Assembly (NCBI RefSeq): GCF_030767025.1
Contig: NZ_JASITE010000026.1
Location: 23,998-87,997 of the forward strand
Reading direction: 5' to 3'
Source: Nocardia sp. CC227C
GTDB lineage: Bacteria; Actinomycetota; Actinomycetes; Mycobacteriales; Mycobacteriaceae
Length of the DNA: 64,000 nucleotides
Shown: one piece after another, positions 48,544 to 56,806 of the stretch
Layout of the letters: the number at the start of each line of letters is the position of its first letter
Position numbering within the stretch: position 1 is the stretch's first letter
Made by a program: the position numbers and the translations under genes
The notes under the pieces: generated by a model
What the model was told of the DNA's origin: nothing
The model's input: the letters and a program-made list of their open reading frames with translations, nothing else
Database searches by the model: none

Positions 48544-48785
48544 TCGTTCCATCCCAACGCTTTCCGCACCTCCGGCCAGCGCGGGTAGTGGGTGTGTTCG
48601 CGTACGGGTTCGTCGGCGCCGAAGCGACGTACTTCGTGCCGTTCGGCGTTCTCGATCATGTACAGGTAGGCGCGGATCGCGTCGCGGACACGGCCCGCGG
48701 TGTCGGTAGCGGGCGAGTCGATGAACGCCATGTCGGCAGCGGTGAGGGCTGCGTCGTCGAGTTCAGGCAGTAGCTGGTCAGCCAT
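48540..48785 (-). CDS. Small helical protein
   Basis: 81 residues (MADQLLPELDDAALTAADMA...). Overlaps both neighbours. Unknown function. Confidence 0.6.
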   Translation of the reverse strand: MADQLLPELDDAALTAADMAFIDSPATDTAGRVRDAIRAYLYMIENAERHEVRRFGADEPVREHTHYPRWPEVRKALGWNE

Positions 48786-49041
48786 GCGATCCTGCTTCGG
48801 TGGTGTCGTTGAGTTGATGTGCCCGGTATTCGCAGATCGCGTCCACGAGAACCGTGTCCGCGAGTACCGCGACCGCGGTGTGCTTCACCCAGTCATCGAA
48901 ATCGTCGAACTCCTGGAGGTTGCCGACACCGGGGTGGTCGATGCAGGACGTGCAGAAGAAGCCCCCGTGATGCGATTTGAACAGCGAGTGCTTGGTCAGT
49001 GCGACCGCGAGCATGTCTCGGACGTCGGCGGGGACGGTCAT
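48778..49041 (-). CDS. Small Cys-containing protein
   Basis: 87 residues from MTVPADVRDMLAVALTKHSL; FFCTSCIDH may bind metal. ATGA overlap upstream. Confidence 0.6.
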   Translation of the reverse strand: MTVPADVRDMLAVALTKHSLFKSHHGGFFCTSCIDHPGVGNLQEFDDFDDWVKHTAVAVLADTVLVDAICEYRAHQLNDTTEAGSHG

Positions 49042-49181
49042 GCGATCAGCTCGGCTACAGGGAGGATGCCGCCCGCGGTGGTGCGTGCGGCCCAGCGTCG
49101 AGCTTCGACGGTGGGGGCGAAGAGGGTGACGAACACGAGGGCTCCGAGCAGTCCGAGGGTGAGGTAGAAGCCGCCTGGCAT
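49038..49181 (-). CDS. Very small membrane protein
   Basis: 47 residues (MPGGFYLTLGLLGALVFVTL...), one transmembrane helix. ATGA overlap downstream. Confidence 0.55.
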   Translation of the reverse strand: MPGGFYLTLGLLGALVFVTLFAPTVEARRWAARTTAGGILPVAELIA

Positions 49182-49223
49182 GGTGTGGTCTCCGTTCGCG
49201 GCGAGTCGTTTGCTCGCGCGCCT

Positions 49224-49233
49224 GTGTTGATTC
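49224..49233 (+). promoter_or_regulatory. Half copy of the immunity operator
   Basis: GTGTTGATTC is identical to the left half of the operators at 36149 and 59845; the right half is absent. It lies between the small membrane gene and the ligase, near a TTGACA on the minus strand (49243-49248). Confidence 0.35.
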
Positions 49234-49393
49234 TCGAGGCGGTGTCAAAGGCGGTTTCGGTGGCTGGTGATGCGGGTGCGCCTGGCGGGGTTGCCGTGTT
49301 GTTGCGGTGCGTGTGCTGCCCACGATGAAAAAGCAGACCGGTCGTAACGTTTTCGGTAGATCAACACCCCACACCCACCCATACGCTCACCGC

Positions 49394-50347
49394 ATGCCGC
49401 CGCCCACCCCCATGCTCGCCACCGCCGGCCAACCACCCGACAACCCCGGCTGGGCCATCGAAATGAAATGGGACGGCGCCCGCATCATCGCCACCATCCA
49501 CAACGGCACGCCCCGCCTCTACAGCCGCAACCAGCGCGACCACACCAGCGCCTACCCCGAGATCGTCGGCGCCCTGACGGAGCAGTGCCGTGGACGTGAC
49601 ATGACCATCGACGGCGAAATCGTCGCCCAACTCCCCTCCGGCGCACCCTCGTTCGGGCTACTTCAGCAACGTCTGCACATCGCCAACCCGAGCACGGAAC
49701 TCGTACGCACCGTCCCGGTCCAGTTGTTCGTCTTCGACGTCCTGGCCGTCGACGGGGAACCCACCACCGCGCTCCCCTACCGTGAGCGTCGGGAACTACT
49801 CGACCATCTCAAACTCGACACTCCCCCACTCCACACCCCGCCCTACTGGCACGACATGCCAGCCCGACAGTTATTGCAGGTGAGCGCGGAGCACGGCCTC
49901 GAAGGGATCGTGTCCAAACGCCTCGATTCCGCCTACACGCCGGGGCGGTCGCGCGCGTGGATCAAGACGGTGCTGCGGCATGAAGTCGACGCCGTCGTCA
50001 TCGGATGGCTCCCCGGCTCGGGCAGGGTCGCGGGCACGTTCGGTTCCCTGCTGCTGGCGGGCCGCGACGAGACTGGTGACCTGGTGTTCATCGGCGCTGT
50101 CGGGACGGGGTTCACCGACGCGGTCCGACGGTCTCTGCGCCTGCACCTCGACGAACTCGCCGTCAGCCAGGCACCGGTTACGGGACCGATCCCGCGTCCG
50201 GTTGCCTCGCTGGCACGCTGGGTCACGCCGCGGCTGGTGGGCACGGTGGAGTATCGAGAGTTCACGGGCGGCAGCCTGCGGCATCCGAGCTGGCGGGGGC
50301 TGCGGGTCGACAAGACCGTCGATGGGGTGGAGTTCCCGCCGCGGTGA
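49394..50347 (+). CDS. ATP-dependent DNA ligase (LigC/LigD-ligase type)
   Basis: 317 residues from MPPPTPMLATAGQPPDNPGW. Adenylation motif I KWDGAR (Lys ~30), DGEIV, FDVLAVDG, GLEGIVSKR and SRAWIKTV; then an OB-fold ending LRHPSWRGLRVDK. It seals nicks in replication, recombination or end joining. It is rightward inside a leftward operon with its own double terminator. Confidence 0.9.
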   Translation: MPPPTPMLATAGQPPDNPGWAIEMKWDGARIIATIHNGTPRLYSRNQRDHTSAYPEIVGALTEQCRGRDMTIDGEIVAQLPSGAPSFGLLQQRLHIANPSTELVRTVPVQLFVFDVLAVDGEPTTALPYRERRELLDHLKLDTPPLHTPPYWHDMPARQLLQVSAEHGLEGIVSKRLDSAYTPGRSRAWIKTVLRHEVDAVVIGWLPGSGRVAGTFGSLLLAGRDETGDLVFIGAVGTGFTDAVRRSLRLHLDELAVSQAPVTGPIPRPVASLARWVTPRLVGTVEYREFTGGSLRHPSWRGLRVDKTVDGVEFPPR

Positions 50348-50352
50348 GAACT

Positions 50353-50400
50353 GGCCGGCGGGGCGAGGCCGAAGCCCGCATGTGAGAGACCCCGCCGGCC
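50353..50400 (+). terminator. Ligase terminator
   Basis: GGCCGGCGGGG (50353-50363) pairs perfectly with CCCCGCCGGCC (50390-50400), directly after the ligase stop. Confidence 0.7.
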
Positions 50401-50437
50401 CGAACATCGACCACCGAAAGGGAGGCCGGGCACGATC

Positions 50438-50470
50438 GTATCGCCGATGCTGTTGCCGCATCGGCGATAC
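50438..50470 (-). terminator. Terminator for the convergent leftward gene
   Basis: GTATCGCCGATGC (50438-50450) pairs perfectly with GCATCGGCGATAC (50458-50470), 7-nt loop, 12 bases past the DUF1508 stop. Confidence 0.7.
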
Positions 50471-50481
50471 AGACGGTCGGG

Positions 50482-50673
50482 TTAGGTGGTGGCGTCGGCG
50501 AGGTCGACGATGGTGGCGCCCGCGGCGTTGGTTTGCACGGACGCGATGCCTTTCTTGGCGGCGTCTTTGCTGGCATAGGCTTGGCTTTGGGCGATGACTT
50601 CGCCGTTGCCTGCTTTGAGTCGCCACCGGTATTTGTTGGCGGCGTCGCTGAAGATCTCGAACTTCCCTGCCAT
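50482..50673 (-). CDS. YegP-like DUF1508 protein
   Basis: 63 residues from MAGKFEIFSDAANKYRWRLK. GNGEVIAQSQAYASKDAAKKGI is the DUF1508 signature. Small alpha-beta protein; function not established. Confidence 0.8.
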   Translation of the reverse strand: MAGKFEIFSDAANKYRWRLKAGNGEVIAQSQAYASKDAAKKGIASVQTNAAGATIVDLADATT

Positions 50674-50728
50674 GACCACTCCGTCTCGTTGCTGGGAAAT
50701 CGCTACCTGGCAACAAGCGTACCTCCGA

Positions 50729-51643
50729 CTAGGACGCGGGTTCGGCAGTTGCCTCAGGCGGTGTCGCAGCGGGCGGCTCCTGAATCGGCTGCACGCCGAT
50801 GCGATGTTGGGGCACCATCGCCGCCTGTGCGACTGCCGAATCGACGAGTTTAGCGAACTGCGCCGGGCGCTCGGATTCCGGCATCTGGGCTATGAACCGT
50901 TCTGCCATCAGCATGTAGCTCTGGACGAGCGGCTGCTCGAAGTAGAAGCGCACCTGCTCCTGTGTCGTTGAGTGCACACGGATGAAGGTCTGTGCAATGT
51001 AGCCGCCAGTCGCAATTCCTGCTGCGGCGATTAGTGCCGCAGCGTACTTCGCTGCATCCTGCTCAGCGGTCACGGCAATCCAGAGCCCGACACCGATCAC
51101 CCCGAGCCCGACTGCCATTGCGGCGATGCTCGCCCAGTGAGAGGCGCTGCCCTGCCGCCTTGCTGAAACATCGTAGGCGTCCATTTGCCGACGGTTCAGC
51201 TTCATCAGGCCAAGAAGATCATTCGGCCCGTGGATGTCCCCGAGAGCTGCATGGACTTCAGCTCGCGCAACGACAAGTTCACCGCGGTCGATCAGCTCGC
51301 CCGCCCTCAGCCAGTTGTACACCCCAACAAGTCCGATACCGGCGGCGAACCACGGTCCAAGGTGCCATGACGTTGCCCACGACACTGCGGCGGCTACGCT
51401 TACGCCGACCACGGCGATAGCGACTGCTACCCGCCGCGACCGCTTCGTCTGCTTGATGAGCGCTAATGCCTCATCGCGCGCGCTTCGAGCCTCGAGCTGA
51501 ATCAGCTTGTCCCTAAGGTCGTCTCGCTTCTTCTCCAGTCTTTCCAGCTCAGCGCGATAGCCCATGGCGATTTCGACGTCAGCCGATTCTGTGCGCGGAT
51601 CACCCGATGAGCCCGACCCGTTGCTAACTCGCCGTGCATCCAC
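50729..51643 (-). CDS. TRADD-N-associated two-transmembrane domain protein
   Basis: 304 residues from GTG 51643, preceded by GGAGG. A coiled coil (~28-60), a hydrophobic hairpin (VAVAIAVVGVSVAAAVSWAT), then LMKLNRRQMDAYDVSARRQG, two further membrane helices and GYIAQTFIRVHSTTQEQVRF..FEQPL. This last block matches the bacterial TRADD-N-associated membrane domain known from predicted immunity and cell-suicide proteins. It is a candidate prophage defence or exclusion gene. Confidence 0.7.
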   Translation of the reverse strand: MDARRVSNGSGSSGDPRTESADVEIAMGYRAELERLEKKRDDLRDKLIQLEARSARDEALALIKQTKRSRRVAVAIAVVGVSVAAAVSWATSWHLGPWFAAGIGLVGVYNWLRAGELIDRGELVVARAEVHAALGDIHGPNDLLGLMKLNRRQMDAYDVSARRQGSASHWASIAAMAVGLGVIGVGLWIAVTAEQDAAKYAAALIAAAGIATGGYIAQTFIRVHSTTQEQVRFYFEQPLVQSYMLMAERFIAQMPESERPAQFAKLVDSAVAQAAMVPQHRIGVQPIQEPPAATPPEATAEPAS

Positions 51644-51724
51644 TGAGCTACCTCCATCGAATTGGACCCGTCCCGATCGCCGACGGGAAAACTCTATGAC
51701 ACTCGTAGACAACTCCCGCAGAGG

Positions 51725-52423
51725 TCACGCGGCGGACGAGCGAGGTTTGTAGGACTCGCGTCGGGCCTTGCTCGATGGTGCAGCGGCTGGATCGTCCAGA
51801 ACCCCCTCGTCCCACTGAAACGGCAACGGCCACCGACGCTTTCGACCATAGTCCCGCGCTCGTCTGGACGGACCCGGCTGCATCTGCAACCGCGCGAACA
51901 AGACGCACACCTGCCGATGCCGACGCGCCGTCACCTGCTCCTGATGGTGCAGCATCGTGGAGAAGTTCTTGACTGCTAGCCCCAACTCCCCCGCCAGAAA
52001 CGTCATCGTCCAGCCCGCAGACACCAGCGCACGAAGACGCCGCTGCGCCCCGATCGCCGGAACGAGCGCATGGGGTGCCATAGCCTCGTACCGAACCGCC
52101 GGGAGTAGCACCGCCATGAACGCGTCCGCGGTCGCCCTGGTCACGAAAGCGGCCGGTTCGCGGCTTGGCTTCCCTCGCATTATCACCACGAGCGCCTTTC
52201 GGTCCAGGCCCGCCGCCGCGCAGATCTGCCGACGACTCATGCCCGCCGCGATCAACTCCTCGACATGAGCCCGCACCGGTCCGGCGTCCACCCGATCCGG
52301 CGCCCACCGTCCGTACGCGGTCTGCCGAATCCTGCGCTTCTCGTAGCATGCCTTGCACATACCCCGCCGGGGAGGTGTAGCGGTCTTGCCGCACCCGCAC
52401 ACGACAACCGCCGTGGTTACCAT
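51725..52423 (-). CDS. HTH protein with N-terminal zinc ribbon (family member 1)
   Basis: 232 residues. N-terminal CGCGKTA..RRGMCKAC zinc knuckle, then an HTH (AAGMSRRQICAAAGLDRKAL) and RRLRALVSAGWTMTFLAGELGLA. The shared RRxxAL...GW core and the C-terminal RARDYGRKRRWPLPFQWD pattern relate it to the 54919 and 55530 proteins. Confidence 0.7.
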   Translation of the reverse strand: MVTTAVVVCGCGKTATPPRRGMCKACYEKRRIRQTAYGRWAPDRVDAGPVRAHVEELIAAGMSRRQICAAAGLDRKALVVIMRGKPSREPAAFVTRATADAFMAVLLPAVRYEAMAPHALVPAIGAQRRLRALVSAGWTMTFLAGELGLAVKNFSTMLHHQEQVTARRHRQVCVLFARLQMQPGPSRRARDYGRKRRWPLPFQWDEGVLDDPAAAPSSKARRESYKPRSSAA

Positions 52424-52632
52424 CCGACACCCCTGACGCCAGACGCCCGCACAAGCGTTCGAAACCGTCGAACCGATACCAACCCTCGCAAACCCAGCAA
52501 ACGACGCTCAGCGACCAAACCAGCCACCACTACGGGCATCCCGCGAACGGCGACACCGCCAGCAAATACACAGAGGGTCGGGCCGGACTGCGTCGCAGCT
52601 ATCCGGACCGTGGTCCGTTTAGGGTTGTTCAT
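52417..52632 (-). CDS. Small basic hydrophobic protein
   Basis: 71 residues from ATG 52632, which overlaps the upstream stop (ATGA); its end overlaps the next start by 7 bases. Val/Arg-rich; coding status moderately certain. Confidence 0.45.
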   Translation of the reverse strand: MNNPKRTTVRIAATQSGPTLCVFAGGVAVRGMPVVVAGLVAERRLLGLRGLVSVRRFRTLVRASGVRGVGW

Positions 52633-53054
52633 GCGGTTCTCCGGCCGTTGCGTCGGTGGGGTGGGTGGGCGATGGGTCGGCCGAGGAGTCGGCTGATGTG
52701 TGGTGCGGCTTTCTGCTGGCCGTCGCGGTCGGTGCAGAATTCGCCGGCGGGTGCTCCGCATTCGGTGCAGGGGTCGTTGAGTGCGCCTGTGACGGTGTAG
52801 GCGCCGGTGCGTGCTCGTCGCATGGGGTGTTGTGTGGTTGTGCGGGTGGGGATTTGGTTGGCGATGTCGAGCACGGATTCGGGGGTGCATTTCCATGGGT
52901 TGAGCTTGTGGTGGATGGCGATGGCTTCTCGCGCTACTGCGGTGTCGAGGTGGCCGATGCGGTCGTGCCAGTGGGTGATGGTGTCGGCGTCGATGGCGCG
53001 GTGGTCGTATTCGGCGATGTAGGCGAGGATCTGGGCGGTGTCGGCGCGGTTCAT
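52629..53054 (-). CDS. Replication-region protein with zinc knuckle
   Basis: 141 residues from MNRADTAQILAYIAEYDHRA. The helical part AREAIAIHHKL..WKCTPESVLDIAN resembles helicase-loader-like domains; the C-terminus carries CTECGAPAGEFC. Coupled by ATGA to its neighbours. Confidence 0.65.
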   Translation of the reverse strand: MNRADTAQILAYIAEYDHRAIDADTITHWHDRIGHLDTAVAREAIAIHHKLNPWKCTPESVLDIANQIPTRTTTQHPMRRARTGAYTVTGALNDPCTECGAPAGEFCTDRDGQQKAAPHISRLLGRPIAHPPHRRNGRRTA

Positions 53055-53626
53055 GCTGCGACGTCCTCGTCGTGCTGGGACGGGCGATGGAAGGCGCGGC
53101 GCGGTTGGCGCCCTTCCTCGGTGGTGGGGTCCCAGGTGCGCAGGACGTTCCAGATGGATTCGAGTTCGCGGGGCTGTCGGGCGGCGAGGTCTTGCTTCTT
53201 CGCTTCCATGCGGCGCAGGAACTCGTTGTACTGCTCGGGTGACATCGCGATGGGTGATCCTTGGTCGAGGGTCCATGCTTGGGCGATGCGGGCGGCCTGG
53301 TTGGGGGTGAAGTCCATGTCTTGGAGCAGGTAGTTGGCTTCGTTCATGAGGTCGCGTTGCGCTTTGGGCAGGTCGGCGAGTTTCTTGCTGCGGGCTTCGC
53401 GGGCGGCGCGGATGATGCTGATGGGTGTGGGCCGGAAGTCGCTGTCGCTGGTGCGGTAGGCGTGGCGGGCGCCGTCGAGGAGGTCTTCGTGGGTGAGTCG
53501 GGATTCTTCGAAGTCGGCGGCCCAGGCGAGGATGGTGGTGTCGCCGGGGACTGGGAACCAGAGGATTCGGCCGCGGATGTAGGCGAAGATGGTGGTGGCG
53601 GTGTTGATGTAGTACTGGGTGCTCAT
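53051..53626 (-). CDS. Replication-region helical protein, loader-like
   Basis: 191 residues from MSTQYYINTATTIFAYIRGR. LTHEDLLDGARHAYR..DFRPTPISIIRAARE follows the pattern of phage helicase-loader/inhibitor (G39P-like) domains. ATGA-coupled to the initiator gene. Role inferred. Confidence 0.6.
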   Translation of the reverse strand: MSTQYYINTATTIFAYIRGRILWFPVPGDTTILAWAADFEESRLTHEDLLDGARHAYRTSDSDFRPTPISIIRAAREARSKKLADLPKAQRDLMNEANYLLQDMDFTPNQAARIAQAWTLDQGSPIAMSPEQYNEFLRRMEAKKQDLAARQPRELESIWNVLRTWDPTTEEGRQPRRAFHRPSQHDEDVAA

Positions 53627-54645
53627 GCTGCGGGGATCTCCCAGATGTCGGGCGGGTTGGCTTCGAGTTCGCGCAGGGGTGCGAAGAATCCGGTGTTGGC
53701 GAGTTCTGGTGAGGACGCCGGGTTTTGGGTGGCGGCGAGTCGTTGGAGGCGTTGGCCTTGTTCGATGAGGTCGCGGAAGCGTCGGTCGGCGAGGGGGATG
53801 TCGGCGTGGGCTTCGGCTTTCTTGGTGCGCCAGTCGTTGACGGCTTGTTGGTGGATGCGCTTGTAGTGGCGGTGGAAGCTGGGCATGTCGTGGACGACGG
53901 TGCGCCAGAAGTGGTGGTCTTGGCACCAGTCGATGAGGTTCGTGACTTTCTGGAACTCGCGGTTGTCGAGTTGCAGGAGCGCGCGGGCGGCGTTGCGCCA
54001 GCCGCGGGTGATGTGTGGCGGGTCGGGGGTGAGGTTGTTGGCTTCGACTCGGCTTCGGAGTTTTTCGCAGAGCGCGTCGATGTGGTCGTCGAGGGTTTCG
54101 GGGTGGCTGGGTGCCGCCGGGTTGTCCTCGCGTGTGTGCGCGTGTGGTTCTACTGGCGGTTCATATGGCGGTTCATGGGCGGTTTGTCGGAAGCTCTTTC
54201 CGGGGGTCGCGGAAGGAGTTTCCGGGGGTGCAGGAAAGAGCTTCCGGGGGTCGTGGAAAGAGTTTCCGGGGGTGGAATTTGTTTCCGGGGGTGTGCTGGA
54301 AGGAGTTTCCGGGGGTTTCTTCGCCCGTGTGGACTTCTTCTTGGCGGGTGGCGCGTCGTGGACGACACGCAAGTTCAGGTTCCATACGGTCGGCTGCTGG
54401 CTGGGCGGAAGATGCCCGACCAGAGCCGCGTTGCCCAACCGGATGAGCCCTTGGGCTTCGAGCTTGCCGAGGGCGGTGCGGACGGTGCGGTCGGTGAATC
54501 CCGTCCGTTCCGCGATCGTGGTCTGCGACAGCCACACGCCGCAGCCGCGCTCATCGGCGGCTTCGGCCATGACGAGCAGAACGCATTTCGAGGTGCCGTC
54601 GGTGTAGACCCTTTGCGCGGCCCATTCGCTTGCCTGCCAGCTCAT
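53623..54645 (-). CDS. Replication initiator with winged-helix domain and internal origin
   Basis: 340 residues from MSWQASEWAAQRVYTDGTSK. N-terminal winged helix (CGVWLSQTTIAERTGFTDRTVRTALGKL segment, ~25-60), a low-complexity Pro/Thr middle encoded by the iteron array, and a helical C-terminal domain (~200-340) including TKKAEAHADIPLADRRFRDL. The layout parallels lambda O and similar initiators whose gene contains the origin. Confidence 0.72.
   Translation of the reverse strand: MSWQASEWAAQRVYTDGTSKCVLLVMAEAADERGCGVWLSQTTIAERTGFTDRTVRTALGKLEAQGLIRLGNAALVGHLPPSQQPTVWNLNLRVVHDAPPAKKKSTRAKKPPETPSSTPPETNSTPGNSFHDPRKLFPAPPETPSATPGKSFRQTAHEPPYEPPVEPHAHTREDNPAAPSHPETLDDHIDALCEKLRSRVEANNLTPDPPHITRGWRNAARALLQLDNREFQKVTNLIDWCQDHHFWRTVVHDMPSFHRHYKRIHQQAVNDWRTKKAEAHADIPLADRRFRDLIEQGQRLQRLAATQNPASSPELANTGFFAPLRELEANPPDIWEIPAA
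54189..54316. repeat. Six-iteron array inside the initiator gene, candidate origin
   Basis: Six copies of GGAANNNNNTTCCGGGGGT begin at 54189, 54211, 54233, 54255, 54274 and 54298, so spacing is 22, 22, 22, 19 and 24 bases. Each contains the dyad GGAA-N5-TTCC. Near two-turn phasing is typical of initiator binding sites. Confidence 0.75.
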
Positions 54646-54768
54646 GCGACACCTGGTCGATCCGAGGCGCCCATCGCACGGCTGGGTGAAGAGTGGGTGA
54701 TCATCATTGGTGAATCGCCCTCCGGGCGTTACAATTTGCGGGCCGGGGTCGGAATGGTTACCCGGCTG

Positions 54769-54788
54769 CGTACGCGATATCGCGTACG
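54769..54788. promoter_or_regulatory. 20-bp perfect palindrome upstream of the initiator gene
   Basis: CGTACGCGATATCGCGTACG, followed by a further CGCGTACG half. It lies in the 273-base gap 54646-54918, between two leftward genes; the gap holds no gene. A TGTAAC box (minus, near 54730) may be a -10. Likely operator for one of the adjacent HTH proteins. Confidence 0.55.
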
Positions 54789-54918
54789 ACGCGTACGGCG
54801 CGCCTAACTGGTCAGGTGGGGCGCGCCGAATGCGTTTATCGGGGCCGAACAAAGGTGCGACCCAATCGAATTCACGCTATCGGTGCTGTCCAGGGTGATC
54901 CGCGGTTGGTGACCATGG

Positions 54919-55533
54919 CTATTCCGATCTCGCGATTCCACGGCGGCGCGGCGGCTTGTCGGCGGTGCGCCGTGGTCGCGTGTCGGGGTGGTCGATGTCG
55001 CGGCCGTACCAGGCGAGCGGTGGCGCGAGTCCGCGGTTGCGGGCGCGGACCATGGTGTTGTGGCCGGGTCCGGGCGTGCCGGACAGTTCGTCGTAGAGGT
55101 CGCGGATCGCCGCCCAGGTCGTGTACCGGATGCGGGGTTGTTTGATCATGTGTTGGAGGCGGACCCGCCCGTAGACGTCGAGTCGTTCGGCGAGGTATTC
55201 CGACTGCCAGCCGAGCGTGTTCAGGGCTTCGATACGTCGGCGTGCACCGATCGCGAGGGCGAAGCACTGGCCGGGCCGCGGGTGGTGGCCGACCGCGCGA
55301 ATCCGCCGGGCGAGATCAGTGGTGACGCGCGGGAAAGCGGCTCGGGCGATGTAGGCGATGGCTTGTCCGGAGCAGCCAGCGGCTTGCCCGATCATCCCGA
55401 TTGTCATGCCCCAACTCATGAGTAGTTCGATGTGGTCACGCACGGGCTGGGGGTCGGTGAAGACCTGAATGTTGTTGGCTCGGCGCCACCGGTACAGCTT
55501 TTGCTGGCGGGCGCGGGCGGTGAGACCGTTCAT
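54919..55533 (-). CDS. HTH protein (family member 2)
   Basis: 204 residues from MNGLTARARQQKLYRWRRAN. HTH in SWGMTIGMIGQAAGCSGQAI, then RRIEALNTLGWQSEYLAERL and a C-terminal LAPPLAWYGRDIDHPDTRP that is nearly the same as in the 55530 protein. Probable DNA-binding regulator. ATGA-coupled to it. Confidence 0.7.
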   Translation of the reverse strand: MNGLTARARQQKLYRWRRANNIQVFTDPQPVRDHIELLMSWGMTIGMIGQAAGCSGQAIAYIARAAFPRVTTDLARRIRAVGHHPRPGQCFALAIGARRRIEALNTLGWQSEYLAERLDVYGRVRLQHMIKQPRIRYTTWAAIRDLYDELSGTPGPGHNTMVRARNRGLAPPLAWYGRDIDHPDTRPRRTADKPPRRRGIARSE

Positions 55534-56381
55534 ACGGCGGCCTGCTTTCGCAGTTCGCGTCGGCGGCGGACGAGCGCCTGGTCGGCGGCGGCCTGTGTGA
55601 GGTTCAGCAATGGCACGATGTCGGTCCCGCTCCACCCCTTGCCGACGGCGAGGTCGAGGACGGCGGCCCGCTCCGGTTTCGGCACTTTGCCGCGATGCTG
55701 CCCGTCCAGGATGCGTCGCAGGAGTACAGGGTCGATGTCGGCGTCGTCGTCGAGGTCGGTGTCCGCTGTCGGCTCGTGGTCGGGGTGGTCTATGTCGAGC
55801 CCTTCCCACGCCAATGGCGGATGGAATCCACGGGCGAGAGCACGCGATCGGGTAAGGCCGGATTCACCTGGGCTGCCGGACAATTGCTCGAAGACGCTGC
55901 GGACGGCGTCCCACACTTCGAAGGTGATGCTGTGCCGACGCGTGACCGCCCCGACAGCGCTGGCCGTGACGTGCAGTCGTGCGCCGATATCCTTCTGGGT
56001 CCAGGCGAGAGCTTGGAGAGCGTGGATACGCCTGACGGCACCGAGAGCGGGCACGGAGAACCCTGCTTGGGCCTGTGTGGGCTTGTGGGTGACGGCGAGA
56101 ATCCTGCTCGCGATTTCGATGTGGGTGGTGTGAAACCGCTGTTGGTGAATCTGCCGGACTGTGGTGACTCCGACTTCGGCTGCGGCCGCGATCGAGTGAT
56201 AGGTGAAGCCGAGATCCAAGAGCCATTCTGTGTGCGCGTGGGGGCGGCCGGACGGCACCATGTGCGGAATGCCTCGTATCTCACGCAGCTTACGGACCTT
56301 GTTGCGGCGGTAAGCACCGAGCTTCGGGACGGTGCTGGCTGGGGTGCCGGCGTGTGTCCGCGCCAGGGGCAGCGTCGTCAT
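55530..56381 (-). CDS. HTH protein (family member 3)
   Basis: 283 residues from MTTLPLARTHAGTPASTVPK. HTH in YHSIAAAAEVGVTTVRQIHQ, core RRIHALQALAWTQKDIGARL, shared HPPLAWEGLDIDHPDHEP, then an extra C-terminal helix-turn-helix (GWSGTDIVPLLNLTQAAADQ). Paralogue of its downstream neighbour. Confidence 0.7.
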   Translation of the reverse strand: MTTLPLARTHAGTPASTVPKLGAYRRNKVRKLREIRGIPHMVPSGRPHAHTEWLLDLGFTYHSIAAAAEVGVTTVRQIHQQRFHTTHIEIASRILAVTHKPTQAQAGFSVPALGAVRRIHALQALAWTQKDIGARLHVTASAVGAVTRRHSITFEVWDAVRSVFEQLSGSPGESGLTRSRALARGFHPPLAWEGLDIDHPDHEPTADTDLDDDADIDPVLLRRILDGQHRGKVPKPERAAVLDLAVGKGWSGTDIVPLLNLTQAAADQALVRRRRELRKQAAV

Positions 56382-56806
56382 GCCTCCTCGCTGATGGCTT
56401 TGTTGACGGCGGTGCCGGACATGCTGAGGGCGGTGGCGATTCGGCCGCTGCCCCATCCGTAGGTGCGGTGCAGGGTGCGGGCGTAGGCGGGTTTGTCCTT
56501 CGACCGCGGCGGTGCGCAGGGCTCGCCGTTGAGGATGCGTTCGAGGTGCACCGGGTCGATGGCTGGCTTGTAGACGGCGTCGGCGTCCTCGACGGTCGTA
56601 CGGGTGATGATCGCGGCGATGTCGGGGTCGGCGAATGTGCTGGTGCCGTTGACGATTCGCCCGAGAGTGGTGGTGTTGACGCCCGTCAGTTTGTGCAGCT
56701 GGTAGAGGGAGTAGTCGGCGTCGAGGAATTCGCGGATCCGTTTACGGACGGGTGCGGCGTCGACGAAGCCGCGGGAGACGAGGTGTTGGGTGCTGGCGGT
56801 GGTCAT
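56378..56806 (-). CDS. Two-HTH protein
   Basis: 142 residues from MTTASTQHLVSRGFVDAAPV. HTH-like YSLYQLHKLTGVNTTTLGRI and C-terminal GWGSGRIATALSMSGTAVNK. The C-terminal module resembles that of the 55530 protein. Coupled by ATGA on both sides. Confidence 0.65.
   Translation of the reverse strand: MTTASTQHLVSRGFVDAAPVRKRIREFLDADYSLYQLHKLTGVNTTTLGRIVNGTSTFADPDIAAIITRTTVEDADAVYKPAIDPVHLERILNGEPCAPPRSKDKPAYARTLHRTYGWGSGRIATALSMSGTAVNKAISEEA

Noticed and set aside
54189..54316. Repeat array considered as CRISPR
   Set aside because: Units are 19 bp with 0-5 bp between, inside a gene and without unique spacers; iterons fit better.
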